Source of the DNA: Stenocarpella maydis
Lineage: Eukaryota > Ascomycota > Sordariomycetes > Diaporthales > Diaporthaceae
Reading direction: 5' to 3'
NCBI GenBank assembly: GCA_002270565.1
Contig: NQMI01000147.1
Coordinates: 47,617-111,616 of the forward strand
DNA: 64,000 bases
Made by a program: the position numbers and the translations under genes. The notes beneath the pieces are model-generated. The model saw nothing but the letters and a program-made list of their open reading frames with translations, was not told the origin of the DNA and searched no databases. Every line of letters starts with the position of its first letter. Position 1 is the first letter of the stretch. Positions 32,374 through 46,440 of this stretch are shown here, piece after piece.

Positions 32374-32827
32374 ACTACCGAATAAGGATTAGGAAGCAGA
32401 ACAGCCAGAGTCGTATGCTTGTGCTAAGAGCCTAGGGATCTCCTCAACCAAGCTGTAATGCAGCATGAGAAAGGAGGTTACCTAGAAGACAATCTCTATC
32501 TATCTTATATAAATCACACCTATTACTATTAAATGAGGATCAGGAGGTAGTATAAGAGGTAATCCGTATGAGTAAGATAGAGGGAGTATATGTAATTATA
32601 TAATAAAATACCTCAACCTATATGAACTAATATAGAAACTATTAAAATATTAGCTATATTAAATAACCCTAAAGAGAATATTCCTAGACCTTCCAACCAG
32701 AATATAGAAAGACTACCTCCTATAGTTATATATAAAGAAATAGCTAAAGGGAGTATAATACTAATCTTAAGGTAGTGATAATAGATAGACCTATAATTCT
32801 AAGATGAGAATAAGATCAACCTAGAAG
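32374..32827 (+). repeat. 454-bp direct duplication, copy B
   Basis: Second copy of 31321-31774. It continues without a break into the copia internal region, so copy B is the one in its original context. Confidence 0.8.
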
Positions 32828-32999
32828 AACCACTCTTAGAGATATACCTTACTATATACTTTGCATAAGTCCTAATAGAGGACACCTAACTATAACTATA
32901 CAGGAATCTACTTCTAGACTCCCTAGTTGAAGACTTCAAGGGGTAGACTACCTACTAATTTAATTAGGTCCCTTATACATTTAAGAAAGAGCTACTTTA

Positions 33000-35900
33000 C
33001 CTAATCAATAAAGAGGGAATATAAATATTAGGAGGATCCTATTTAGCAAGAATTATATAACTTATTAAGGCTAGAAAGGCAAGCTGCGGGCAGCTATAGT
33101 AAACTTAATAAACCCTACCTGGCCCCATATAAGCCACAATATCACTAGCTAGATAGCAATTAATACAACCTATATGAGCAACTATTGAGCTATACGAATG
33201 ATAGCAATAATCCCATTCGCATGAAGCTCCCCAAACTACACAAGTACAGATAGCAGAAACCTATCCCATATGATAGATACCTCCTGATGCAAGATATATG
33301 CAAGAGGTAGGCAATTTCCTATAGCAGCCAGATACCATACTTATCGCACAATCCATTTATATGGATAGTGCTCCGTATGACCTACCTCTGACCTGAATAG
33401 TCTATAATGGGCTAATTGACCCCCAAGCTATAGCTAACTTCTATAAGGGATGGAGGAAGGAATATAACTATATAGGGAGGCTATATAATTTATTATATAA
33501 TAAAGTATGAATCTTTATAGGGTACTATAGAAGATCGCAAATCTAAGAGGATTAATATCATGCAGTCTTCCTAAATATACTCTTAAACCATATAAAGGAC
33601 TTCTACCTTTATTATATAGGCCTGGATAAGATATGGAAGAAAATATATAATTTAATAGATATATACTTTAATATAAATACCAATTATAGCTAGTATTGGG
33701 CAGATTGGATGACTATGTTCTTTATATAAGTTAAAAGGGAGAATCTAGAGAAAACACTCCTAGAAGTACTAGAGGTACTTCTTAATAAACTCTAACTCGC
33801 ATAATGGGCCCTAGGAGAGGGATACTAAGGAGAGATTGCACTCCATATAACAGTTTCCCGAGCATATTAAGCAGTGCTAGAGCTTAAATATGCCCTAATA
33901 AACTAGAAACCAATATATAAAGCCCTATTTATAGACCTTTAAGCAGCAATCTAAGTTGCTATAGAGAGAAACTCAACCTAATAATTTATTACCCAAGATA
34001 AGGTAAAAATTAACTTTATAGATAGAAGGTATATATTAAACTTTAATAACTACTAAAAGCCTTCATATAATTACCCCTAAATAAGCTCTTTATATAATTA
34101 TCTATAGCCTAATAAGGGCCAGTTTCTACAACAACCCCTTATATAACTAGAGCAACAACCATACCCATCATAACAACCATTCAGACCACCTCATATAACA
34201 AGCCAACCAAAGAAGTGCTTTATATACAAGAAGAAAGGGTACTAGTCTACTAACCACTCTGAAAAGGAGCGGAATAATATATAAGGCTAATACCTATAGG
34301 CATGCAATAACCTCAATTAGGAACCTCCTTAAAAAGAAAGCGAATTTCAGTTATTTATATTTAACTATAAGGGGGAGGACCTAAATCTCAACCATATAGA
34401 AAACCAACTATAGAATTTATGGGGCTTAGAGGATAAAGATATACCCTAACAGCACCTTATTAATATAGCATTCAATTACCACATAATAGGTAAAGATATC
34501 TACTCAGCTCTAAGGATAACTACTACAGAAAGCTTCATACTATATAACCCATATAATATAATATATCAAGAGGAACTCTGGGATACTAGGGCAGCCAAAT
34601 TTTCAATAATAGGGAAGCCCCAGGTACTAGCATATGTATAAGAGAACTTTAGTATAATGATTAACTAGGAAAAGGATATAGCAAGAGTTAAGTTCAGACT
34701 AGCAGATATAATTACTTCTATTAGAATAATTAAGCTAAGGAACCAACTTAAAAAGACAACCTACTATATTATAAATACCTTAACTCCATTCCTATTCTCA
34801 CTATATAATGCTAATAGACTAAAGGCCTACTTTAATAATACTATAAACATTATTATATAAGGGAATACCTCACTCCTAATCATATAAAAATGGGGATATA
34901 CTTTCTTTAACCTTAGCTATATAGAGGCTAGAGCCTTCCTTACTAAACCTCAGCTATAGCAACTTCATAAGCACTTTAGCCATCCCCATACAGAGAAACT
35001 ATACAGACTTCTCAAAAGTACAAAGCATAATAATATTAAGGAAACCATTCTAAAGAGAATTAAGAAATTCTGCCACCACTACTAAATATACAACCCAGCC
35101 CCAAGATAATTCAAATTCTCTATTAAGGATGAAAGCCACTTTAATTATAAAGTAGTAATTAATATTATATAACTTAGAGAGAAGAAGGCCCTATATATAA
35201 TCAATATAAATACAAACTTCTAAACAGCAATATTTCTTAGATCTATATCCGCATAAGATACCTAGGATGCACTCTATAAATGCTAGATCTGCACCTATAT
35301 TAGCCCACCTAACCATATTATATATAATCTAGAGACAAACTTTACATTAAAGGAGTTCCATATAAATATAAAGATCATAGGGATCTCATATAAAGAGATG
35401 CTAATAGAGGTATACTGGGCTATAGGGAAAGTTAAGCAGTTATATAGACCTCTAAAAAGGGCATATGAAATCCTTCATATAGAGATCAATAAAGCTACAA
35501 ATAATAAGACAATCCTATAGATAGCAATCAAGGCCCTAAATAATATAGCTGGGCTAAGTGGACTTATATTAACCCTCCTAGTATTTGGTACCTACCCTTA
35601 AGTCTCATATAAATCTCTACTATCTCCAGATATTACCCAAAGGGCAAGAGCCATATAAAAGGCTATAAAGATGTTTCAAACTATCTATATAGAAATCAAG
35701 GTTAGCCATACAATTAATACCAGGAATGGACTAAACACCCATGCCATACTATCCTTACCCCTCCAAAGCAAAGTCCTTATCTAGAGAGAAAATAAAGGCT
35801 GGAGAGGACCATATAAGCTAGAAGCTATCTATAAGCATATTATAATAATTAGTACAGTAAATAGACCTATATAATTCCGGGCTATATATGCCAAATTATA

Positions 35901-37400
35901 CCTTTATATAACTAAACTAGCTATATGGGATAACCTGAATGTATGAGAAGCCATTATCATATAATAGCCAACCCAAGCTAAGAAGAGAGGCAGGCCTAGG
36001 AAGGAAGCTACCCAGATGCAGCCAAATCAGTAAGGCAGACCCAGGAGAGCAACCGCATAATACACATATCTATCAACTATACAACTACTAGCAACTACTT
36101 TCTTAACCCAAAAAGAAAGGGAATCATATAACCTAGCTATCAAGCTAAGGGAAGATAACATCATTACTAGCCCAAGCAAGCTATTTAAAGAATCCGATAC
36201 CCTTAAGATTAACGCTCTAGCTAGCAAAGATGTATTTAAATTTATAAAGTATAACCTGAAGACATATGGATATCTAAGAATCTTTAATACACAAATGATA
36301 TAAGAAGTTAAGAACAGGTTAACTAAGCTAATCAAGAAATCAAGGCTAATCATATAGGGCTTTAGAGATAAAGAGAAACATATAATACTAATACAAGCCC
36401 CAACCATCCAGAGGATAAGCTAGAGACTGATTCTAGCCCTAGGGCTAATACTTATTTAATTATATGGATGCTAAGGCAAACTGCAGGATATCACACAAGC
36501 CTATACCTAAGCTGAAGATACACTAACCTATATAATCATTACATAACTACCCCTAGAGCTTAGGGATAGATACCCCCCAGATACAATCCTTATCATTAGG
36601 AAACTACTATACGGCCTAGCTAAGGCAGGCCTACATTGGTATAAAACCTACCACACCTACCATATAGAGGCCCTGAAAATGAAGATCTTTATATATAACC
36701 CATACCTCCTATTTACTACTAATAGGCTATATAACTTTAGTATCTTAAGGATACAGATAGATAATACCTTCTTCTTTATAATACCAATATTCTCTAAGAG
36801 GGAGAAAGATAAGCTAAGAAAGAAAAAGTTCTATATAAAGCTAAAGGAAGTTCTAATACTTAAAAAGCTAGTAGAATTCAATAGTAAAAGAATTAAGTTG
36901 GATAAAGAGAACATCTTATTTATATAAAAAGAATAAACCGCATGATTAGAACTAATTAACCCCTGTATAGATGATGCAGCCCAGCAGTACGTTGCCTAAA
37001 GAGCCCAAGGGGCATATATTGCCTCAATCTGCCAACTAGAATCATTATACGATCTTTCTACAGCTATATACATCAGGGATCCTAAGGAGAAAGATATGGA
37101 AGCCTTAAATATATAAATTAAGTAATAGAAGGAGAACCCTGATAGGGGGATTAAATTCATACTACTTGATTTAAGCTGTATAAAGCTCTATATCTTTATG
37201 GATGGATCCTTTGCTAATAATAAGGACCTTAGCTTATAGCTAGGATTTATTATTGTTATGGTAATGGAAGAAGACCATATAGAGACTGACTTCAAGATCT
37301 ATAGAAACATTGTCTACTGGAGCTTGATAAAGTGCAAGCGAGTTACATGAAGCATACTAGCAAGCAAGCTGTACGGAATGATAATAGGGTTTAATAGCGG
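33000..37400 (+). pseudogene. Copia gag-pol relic
   Basis: Gag zinc knuckle at 34216-34257 reads C-F-I-Y-K-K-K-G-Y-stop-S-T-N-H: two Cys codons and one Trp codon are altered by G-to-A. The integrase HHCC region at about 34960-35090 keeps HKHFSHPHTEKLYRLL and a CHHY stretch where CHHC is expected. Reverse transcriptase at about 36590-36930 keeps LYGLAKAGLHWYKTY, and its active site reads QIDNT, with the second Asp changed to Asn. RNase H at about 37190-37400 keeps FMDGSFANNKDL and KLYGMIIGF. Dozens of TAA/TAG interrupt all of it. It cannot encode protein. Confidence 0.85.
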
Positions 37401-39631
37401 TATAGCACTTAGTATAATAATCAACTGAATCTTTAACTATCTAGAGGTGCCGAGAATCTTGTAGTAATCTATATGGACTCATGATTACTATATGAATGCC
37501 TAGTAAAGCTTAATATAACTAATAGAAGAGCTAATGATTAAGATTTTAGTGCTAAGAGAAGCATAATAAGAGGAAAAGATATTAGAAGTATAATGGATTA
37601 ATGGGAAGGATAACCCATTAGATACTTATATAAAGAAAGTCCAAAATAGAGCACTAGAGGCTAAATTATAATAAACACCCTGAGGATTAGAGTCAAGGCG
37701 TATATTAAGCGCCTGGATGGGAAGAAGTAGGTAGTCTGTACGAAAAGGGGGAGGAATTAGAGAGGGGGTCTGAATATATAAAGGATAGGCTATAGAAAAT
37801 AGGGGATCTATATGGAAGAAAATGTTAAGGATCTGGACCTATATAGAAGTTGGAACTAAGTTAGAATAGAGCTAGAATTAAGCCAGAATAAAGCTGGAGC
37901 TAAGATGGAACTGAGATGGAATTAAGCTAGAATAAAGCTGGAACTAAGATAGAACTAAGCTAGACTAATAGATTTTTAACTCATATAAAGCTAAATAATA
38001 CCCGGATAGAGGAGGATAGGCCCTATATGGAGCTAAATATAACCTAAATACCTAAGGATAGGACCTCAATAGACAGGGATAAGACTTAAACGGACCTTAA
38101 TATAGCCTGGATATACCAAGATAAGCCTTAAATAAAGATAGATAAAGCTGGAATATATAAAGACAAGCTACTAAGAACCCATACTAACACTCAGATTGCA
38201 ATCCATATGATTAAAAAGTAGTAAGAGGGGAGTTTAAATTTCATAATGTATAGTATAGAAAGTATATCATATAACTTAACCCTCTATTCCATCACACGGA
38301 ATACTAACCTTTTGAAAATCACCATATAACCCAGAACCACCTACTCTACTATATGGCTGAAGGCGTGAGGATTGATGATGGGCTTAGCCTCCTCCGCCTT
38401 AATCTCCTGCTTGATATCCTCCATAGTTATAGGATTCCAGGAGGACCCCTTGCCATTATCACCCAAACCACTACCCTACTGATTTCCATACCCTATATAA
38501 CCAGCATCAGCCTTATACTTCTCATAGTAGGGATACTTCCAAGCTAGTAACTACTAGATACAGGTTGCACAAGCACCCCCCTAGAAGCCCGGAATTTATA
38601 TACAATCCTTAAATTTATAAGTCTTAGGCTTGCACTTTAGGCATTTCTCACTAACCCACTTACCATGCAACTGGATTAGGATCGCATAAAAGTAGCTCAA
38701 ATAATAAAAGAGGTAGGCAATAACATTAGCTCTAAATATATTAATATCCGCTAGAATGCAAATATCATGCAAGGGAAGGGCGGCAACCATATACTCAGCC
38801 TCCTATTATATTTATATCAAGGTTAGAAATATAGTAAAGGAGAGGAAAGGGCTTATATAAATATTAATGCAGAGGGTAGTAAGAAGAGTCCAATTTATAA
38901 AGTTACCAGTTAGGAGAGTTACAATGCAGCAACTAGCAGTTGGGCCAGGCATAGAATTCAGGACGCCAAAGAGCGGCTCCAGTGGGTAAGCACTATCTAT
39001 TGGTAGAGGAACCAAGGGTGCCACCACAACAGATGCAGGCTCAACAGGAGGTACAACAGGCGAGATAAGCAAGCTATAAGGGCCGCAAGAAGAAAAGGGC
39101 AAGCCAAAAAACATTATATAAGTAAGGAAATTTTATTAAACGAGTTAAAGAAGAAAAAGTAATCATACAAACACACACCAAAGGTTTATATATAAGTATA
39201 TAGGTGTTATATAATAAAGAAAGGAAGAAGGGAAAAAAAAGAGAGAGAGAGAAAGAGAAAGAGGTTTTATATTAGGGAGGAAGCATACAGCACTAGCATC
39301 CCTAGCTAGCAACAAGTTAATCACGCAAGTAAGTAACTCACAAAGAAGACATCTTACTAAGGATATACTTCTTTTGCTCCTTCTATACATACAAAGAGCT
39401 ATAGAGTAAGGATAATAAGGGAAGTATAGGTGGTTAAAAGTAGAAGAGATATCAGATGACAACCAATATCAGCCAAGTAGTTAGAGGTCGCAAGCAGTAT
39501 ACAAAGTGAAAAGCAGCACAACCTACAGAAGGAGAGGAGAGAGATTTCACTAAGAAGGAAGGTATACAAGCAATTCAACCTACTTAAAGGCTGAAAGAAA
39601 GATATACAATCACAAAAGAAAAGATCCCTAG
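37401..39631 (+). other. Non-pol 3' region of the copia element
   Basis: AT-rich, with a short tandem repeat at 37857-37965 (about 12-14 bp units) and a purine-rich tract at 39230-39262. The open frames here (for example 38353-38547) are short, Leu/Ile-rich and unsupported. Confidence 0.5.
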
Positions 39632-39835
39632 TATTAAAATAGCACTTAGGATCGCATATCAGTATGGGGACGAGGTGGCTTAATCAGCCACCTAGGTACC
39701 GCACGGAGGCCTTAAGCTCCTACCGTATGCTTCCCCTCCCTCATTTCAGAACCTAGATAGATCATCAAATAACAGAACCAGTTCGACAACCACTGTACAT
39801 ACATACCAACAGCCATATGGCAAAGGCCATTCAAC
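39632..39835 (+). repeat. 3' LTR of the copia element
   Basis: Pairs with 31040-31244. First bases TATTAAAATAGCAC show G-to-A changes relative to TGTTGGAATAGCAC, and the end AACA is preserved. Confidence 0.85.
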
Positions 39836-40590
39836 ATATAAACCCTTGAATAATTAGTATAAGGAAACTACCCTAGTAAATAAAGATTCTGCCTTTAATA
39901 AAAGCTAATTACTTAATGCACCCAAGGAATTCCCGGTGCATCCACGGTTATTACTAATAACATCTAGGGCCCCAGTGAATTCACGGTGAATTCATAGGGA
40001 ATTCACCTATAAGAGTAAATAGCTATCCTTACCCTTTTAGGTAGGGCCATCAATCTTACTTCTTTCTTATTATATAGTAGCTATAACTTGTACGCCTGAG
40101 TTGCATGCCCTGCTACTTTGCCCTAAGTTGGGGATCGGGCTAGCTATATGCGTGGCTATTACTATATAAGAACTACATGGGTCTAAGCCACCTAAGAGTG
40201 GCAACTGGCTATCCTTTTACCAAGAAACCTGCGGTAAAATCCACGATATTTCTATCCAATACTATACCTAAGTTGGGATCTACCTAAGGCTTTCCGTGTA
40301 ACTTAGTATATTAAGATTATGCTTATAGGACTTATTAAGCTGAGTTTATGGCTTCCTTACTAGTTCCTAACTATTAAAGCTGGCCACTAGGAAGCATTTG
40401 GGGCTACTTATGCAAACTAGTTAAGATTATATTTGTAAGGCTTATTAATCTAAATTTATGATTTCCCTATATATTCCTAGCTAAACCGGCTGACTTCCAG
40501 CCTATAAATGATATATAGGTGATACTCTAGCTATATTAAGCTATAACCTATCTAAGTAAGACTGCAGAATATAAACTTCCTATAGAAGAA
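39836..40590. other. AT-rich relic sequence, unassigned
   Basis: No matching LTR partner seen. Contains GTGAATTCAC-type short repeats near 39973-40012. Possibly the leader of the degenerate coding region that follows. Confidence 0.4.
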
Positions 40591-43250
40591 TATAATCTAA
40601 TCTATATATTTGCTTCCTTTGCCTGCTAGTAACTCTTTTACGAGTAATACTCCAGCTTCTATAACCCATTTAAAGATAGCTATATCTAACTGGAAGCTGC
40701 CTGCAAGTGGGTAAAGAGTTTTGAAGAGAAGCTGATGCCTGCCAATTGGTTGTCTGATGAAGAGGGCCTTGTAAGATAATTTAAAGCTCTCAATTGTTGG
40801 AAGTTAAAGAACTATATTGTGGTGTAGGACTACTATACCCATTTGAATTATCAGATACTAATAGCTGGCAACACCCTTGAGTTCGTGGATATAGTCCTGG
40901 AGAGGCTTAAACCCCCTTGGTCTGCCAGCTGGCTGCAAGAGTTATATAGGGAACTCTGGAAGGCTACCAGACCGCATGAGTAAGAGGAAGTTGTGCGATA
41001 GCATTTCGAAATTGCTAGACTGATTAAGTTTGTTTTCACGACTTATAGCATGCTAGATCCTCTAACCCAGGAAATGTGTAGCGCTAGCCTCCGCATATTG
41101 AAGATGGTGGAGGAATATAAGGATCCCTTTTAAACCCTATAGGGGATAAGTGAAAACTCCTAAATTTCTTGGATGCTCTCAGACTCTGAGGATACTGAAG
41201 GGGCATACTTGGCTTACTCATTCCCTATACCTGATAATGTAGAGGGTAGTACTTATACTTAGATTCCTTGCATCTTGGAATCTACTTTCCCATAAGGAGT
41301 GGTTCCTAGCCCTCTTTTTGGAATTATAGAAGAATACCTTTATTTACTAGAAGTTACTAAGTAATTAAGATAACTCCTAATGGATTACCAAGTGCGAATG
41401 AGAATAATGCTCTCTTAAGCCTTTCGCACTAGATAATCCTGATCCCCCTATGCTGAACCTTATCCTGGGCTCTATGATATGCTTGTAGGGGCCCGGAATG
41501 AGTATACCTGAGGTAGTAGGGGTGGTTGCAGAGGAAGACTATTATATATATCCTCTATTACTACTATTCTGCGCTAGCCCGGAACTTAAGGCCGCTAGCT
41601 ATCTAATCTGAGTAACGACTATGTGTATAATGGCATTCTGCTATATAACTATGGTTCACTTAATATGCGTAGCTAAGGGCAATCTAACCTACCTCCTTCG
41701 GGTAATGATGATGGCATCTTAGGAACCCTTCTGAACTTCTAGGCTGACCGTGAATAGAAGGACTTGCTAATAGGTTATTTTAAGCTATATAATAACTAAA
41801 ATAATTATATAGCCCTATTAGAGATATCCTAAGTTAATAGGAAGGTTATTATCTGGAAGAATCCCTAAGCTTTTATTAATAGGTATGAAATATATACTAT
41901 AGGGAATACTTCCCATCTATACTAGATGTGCTGGAATCTGCTAACTAGTCTATCTGGTGCTGCTTACTTATAGTTTTAAACCACTCTCTCACCCCATAAA
42001 TAGTGCGCTCTTACTATAAGTAATAAGGATTGTTGGTCCCTTTAGAAGGAATACCTTGTCCAGACCTTTAGTGTACTAAGGGATATAGCTGAAACTCTAC
42101 TCTACTAGCAGTAGTATACTAGGGATGATGCCTACTAAAACTAGAACGTTCTGGAATATACCTAAAGAGTCCGCTGATTTACCCTCTTAGCGGAGTAACC
42201 CCGTTTATATATAGCCTGTAATATATAAGATGGGGTAGATAAGACCCTTATCTTTCCCTATTTTAATTAACCTGCTATAAGGCAGGATTCTTGTAAGTTT
42301 GAGGATTTGCTAAAGGTGAAATAAGAGATATAGTATCTGGCTAAAAAGCACCATATGTGGCTCCATTAGCCCGCGTAAAGACCAGCCGCTCCACAGCCTT
42401 GCCCTTACTAGCACCCAGAGGGCCATCCATACCCCTAGTAATATACATTTATATGCCCGTGAATTCATATGCTAGACCTGGGAATCACCCGAACGCTTAG
42501 CTAACCCCTAGCAGTATTACCACTAGTGCCTATCTGCTAGAATCAGAATATTAGCGGTTAACCCCTAAGTAGAAGTAGAAGCTTGCGGAAGTAAGGCGTA
42601 AGCTTTAGGAACGTGCTATGCTGCCCAACTGAAGACTAAAGCTGCTTATAAATGCCTTTTCCGGCAAATGAATATGATAGGACAGCCAGAAAGTTTGCTT
42701 CCAGGAGTAGCTATAGCTTACTAGGCAATTTAGTAAATAGGATAACTATAGAAATATCCTTTAGAATACTATCTAAACCTTTAATATAAATGATAGCTAG
42801 CTCTAGTATGATATTGCTAAAGAAGAGGATTTGCTCTATAAAGGTTTCTACCCTATGGATGATAACCTTAATACCTGGATTAGTGAGGATCCCATTGAAG
42901 ATAACCCCTATCCTAAACTAGAAGCTAATGGGATAATAACTAATAATGAAGAGGATGTGAACCTGCTTTCCGGCTAGTCTGAAGCTGAATCGTACCTGGG
43001 TGAGGCCGAGAGCCTTTACGTGCTTAATCTATAGGAGGAGCCGGCCTCTACTATTAACGCAGGTATATATGCAGACAAGTATGTATACTATACCTTGGAC
43101 CTGCGCTACTATGGATATAGAGTAAAGAAAGTTAGCCTATTGAAGTACTAGCATTACCTTAAAGGCTATCCTGTCCTACAGCAGTAAATGATGCCTAGCG
43201 AGCCCGCTTGGGATGGACCCATCCAAAAGGTTAGCAAGCCGCCATCCACC
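40590..43250 (+). pseudogene. Degenerate gag-like coding region, RIP-mutated
   Basis: One plus-strand frame keeps long peptide-like runs between TAA/TAG codons: FEEKLMPANWLSDEEGLV near 40720, AGNTLEFVDIVLERLKPPW near 40870, DPLTQEMCSASLRILKMVEE near 41055, and DLRYYGYRVKKVSLLKY near 43100. Most stops fall where CAA, CAG or TGG would be plausible. The region looks like a retroelement gag-type protein, but I see no protease, integrase or polymerase motif and no LTR pair for it. It is cut on the right by the LTR at 43277. Confidence 0.45.
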
Positions 43251-43276
43251 TCTCCCACACAAGCTTATAGATATAC

Positions 43277-43670
43277 TGTTCCGGGGTCTAGGGGAACCGG
43301 CATGTTTCGGAATCCGGAGGAAAACCAGCCTTAGCATCCCCCCCCCTCCAAGACTATAAGAAGGGGCCTTCCTGCATTGCTTTTAAGAAATTTCTAGTCC
43401 TAGAGAATCAATCTTTTTATACCCTATGAATTTATATCTATCTGATATATATATATATACTGTGAAATCATTTCTTATACCCTCTTTTTCCACCTCTCTT
43501 TTTAGCACCCTTTATTCCCCTTATAACTCTCTTATTGCGTTAGGGGCTCCTCTTCTTGCCTTTTATACTCCTCTTAAGGTGGTTACTTAATTAGGGCTCT
43601 AGCAGAATATATGCCTTTTTATATATATAGAGGTTTTGTTCTCTTGCTCTTCCCTTTTGGCCTGTTTTCA
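43277..43670 (+). repeat. Left LTR of the polymerase-less element
   Basis: 394 bp, TG..CA ends. Pairs with 48028-48423; differences are mostly C-to-T. Confidence 0.85.
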
Positions 43671-44739
43671 CTAGTATTTGCCCTATAAATTGTATATAGG
43701 TTTCTTTAGCTAATAAAGTTTCTTTAGCTATTATAAAGTTCCTTAGCTTTTAGGCCTGGATTCCCTATTTTATTTATAAGGTTATTAGTTACTTTAAGAA
43801 AGTAAATCTTTATACTTCTAATACCATTTAAGTCTAATTAGAGCTATAGCGCCCGTTTTACTCGTTAATAGAGGATTTTGCTATTATATAAAGGCTAGAT
43901 TTACCCTCTTGAGTTACCTATAGTTAACCTAGTGGCGATAGGAGCAGGTATGTATAAGGCTGGTCTGATCTCTATACCAAGCTAACTCCATTACCTTGGC
44001 TATATTTTGGACCCTCTCCCGGCATACCTAATTCGGTAGTGAAATATGGAACCTCTGGCCTAGCTATATGTTCCTGGAAAAGCTACTAAGGGATTTGTAT
44101 TCTTAGGCCTTAGAAATTTATTCTAATTGGATTTAATGGTATCTAATTAGGGCTTATTTCCTTAGAAGGGATATAAAGGACTAGTATTAAGAAGGTTTAG
44201 TGGATCCTAATTGCTTATATTACCTAAAACTCTCTTACCCTTAGATATAGTACCTAAAGGTTTGGTATGCTAATTCCTTAATATGGGTAAACTGGGTATA
44301 ATAGAGCCCTAGTTTAACTAATTAGGCCCCTCTTTAGTTTTCCCTTTTAAGTTATTATTATAATATCTAATTACCCTATTAAATACTATATCTAAGATAT
44401 CATCTAATATTATATAATGTTGGGTTGGGTGATAGTAGTACTAAATATTATATGCTTCTATAGGGAGTTAAAGAGGTTCCTGCCCTACTAATTGCTATCC
44501 TTCTAATTAGTAAGCTTAGAGCTTCTGCTGGTATTAGCACCCCTTGCGGTTAGGATGGCTAGCGTTAGTAGTATGAGGGTATTCCAGGTATTTATATTGT
44601 CCTCTCCTGTGAGACTAGTGGTTGAGTAGCTCCCGTCTTTACCTATAGTAAGACTTTATAATACTTAATGTAACCTTTTATACTAATACCTTTTACTCTA
44701 ATTGTACCTAATTATTCCTATATGCATCTTAATAAACTT

Positions 44740-45090
44740 TAGATAATACTTATGCTCTTATTTCTTCTGGATATGCCTGGTATAGAGAAATATTTGATAC
44801 CTTCAGATAGCACTTATATCTTGCCTCTCCTAAAGAACCTTTGGTATTAAGAAATATTCAACTTTACTATTACTGTAAGGGAGTGATTAGGACCTAACTT
44901 GTTCTATATATATCTCTGCAAACCCTGAATAGTACTTATGCCTTTGCTTCTCCTGGATATGCTTGTTATAGAGAAATATTTAATAATCTTAGATAGCACT
45001 TGCACCTTGCCTCTTTAGCTGTAGTGCTAGTATAGAGAAATATTTACCTTTATTATTATAGTAAGGGATAGATTAGGACCTATATCTTCT
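44740..45090 (+). repeat. Internal tandem duplication, unit about 190 bp
   Basis: Two diverged copies, visible at peptide level as GYAWYREIFDTF / GYACYREIFNNL and again RNIQLYYYCKG / RNIYLYYYSKG. It lies inside the polymerase-less element. Confidence 0.6.
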
Positions 45091-46050
45091 ATTTTTCTAA
45101 TAGGAGATATTTATTTTACTCCCCTATCTATTAGAGGTTCTCCCTTTAGGGGAAGGGAGTAAGATATAGATGAGGCAAGGGGGCTTTTATTAAAGAAAGG
45201 TCCACCTTAAGGATGCTAGTCTCCTTAGGAACCTGCCCCTACCTCATCTGGGACCTCTGATTAGGAACATTATGCTCCTATACCACCTATTTAGGTGACT
45301 TCTTAGCCTATTATACCTTTAATGCCCTTTAGAAACGCTACCCTTTAGACCTTACTATTCCTCAACTCTTAAAAGAATATTTATAAAGGTAGATCTAACT
45401 AGCTTAATCTTATAGCTATAGCTTTCTATAGGGATATAGAATATTATAGTATTAAGAAGTTTACTAGAGGCCGTCTAGAATTTTTGCTTTTAAAAAGAAG
45501 GATAAGCTTACCTTATGTTTAGAGATATTAGTCTCTAATTGCTAGCTACCCTAAACTCAAGGGCAATATATCTCTTAGGGAACTAAAGAATAATTTCTAA
45601 TAAAGAGGAGGTAGTGCTAGAAATCTAGCAAGAGACTTCCACTATAGCTAGGGATGGGAAAAGTAAAATAAAGGGTAATCCAATTGGTTCAAGCAAGACT
45701 AAAAAATCAACCAAAGTTAAGCCCAAATAAGAACCCCTAATCCCCCAAACCCCTAAAGCCAAGGCTATGAACGCCATCCTTACCACCTTAATTAAAATCC
45801 TGATTTCAGATATTCTTACGCTTAGCAAGACTAATGCTATTCTGATTAGAGAGCTCCTTACTTATAGGGATAATACCTCTCTTAATGAGTAGCCTTTTAA
45901 GCTAATCCTGGATAGGGATATGCCTTAAGCTATAGGTCTAGGACTTAGTATAATCTCTGCTTTATCTAAAATTGGATATAAGCAATACTTAAGCTCTAAT
46001 TAGATGCATATTATTAGGTATAAGGTAAATTTAATATTATCTTAAACTGC

Positions 46051-46440
46051 TAATATGGTGAACTATGGTTGCTATAAATCTGCCTATCTAAACGTTAGGA
46101 TTACTTTAAAGAGCTATAAGATCCTCCCAGCCCTACTAGATATAGGTGCTAAGATGAATCTTCTTCTTTTATTTTATTGCTACCGGAATAAGTTATCCTA
46201 TACTCTACTTTAAGATATAAACTCCATAGTTTATAATAAAGCATTACTTATACTAATTAGAGTAATTAAGAAGTAAGTATATATTAGCTATAATAGGATA
46301 AGGGCTATTTTCTTTATTATAAATAATAAAAGATATAATACTACTTATAATATTCTTTTAGAGATACCTTTCTTTTTAGATATAAATTTAACTTTTAAGT
46401 AATTAAGAGGGTTTCTTTTTATATATATTACTCTTAATGG
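46051..46440 (+). pseudogene. Retropepsin-like (aspartic protease) relic
   Basis: A plus-strand frame reads MVNYGCYKSAYLNVRITL, then ILPALLDIGAKMNLL, where DIGA stands at the D-T/S-G active-site position, then ILLEIPFFLDINLTF. The order fits a gypsy-type protease downstream of gag. The frame is broken by TAA. Two short tandem repeats around AAGATATAAAAAAGTT follow at 46979-47038. Confidence 0.55.

Larger units (their letters stand above)
31040..39835 (+). mobile_element. Ty1/copia LTR retrotransposon, RIP-mutated
   Basis: Bounded by matching LTRs (31040-31244 and 39632-39835). Internal relics in order: gag zinc knuckle, integrase, reverse transcriptase, RNase H, that is, integrase before reverse transcriptase, which defines copia. 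Nearly every frame is broken by TAA/TAG, and differences between LTRs are mainly C-to-T and G-to-A, the RIP pattern. The element is longer than a typical copia (about 8.8 kb) because a third-family LTR-like repeat and a 454-bp duplication lie inside, and because about 2.2 kb of non-pol sequence follows RNase H. A degenerate short tandem repeat around GCTGGAACTAAGAT lies at 37857-37965. No clear target-site duplication remains. Confidence 0.85.

Noticed and set aside
36027..36407. Minus-strand 126-codon hydrophobic frame, and similar frames at 38812-39114 and 39163-39462
   Set aside because: RIP makes stops on the coding strand and leaves AT-rich Leu/Ile/Tyr-rich shadows on the other; no start or domain.
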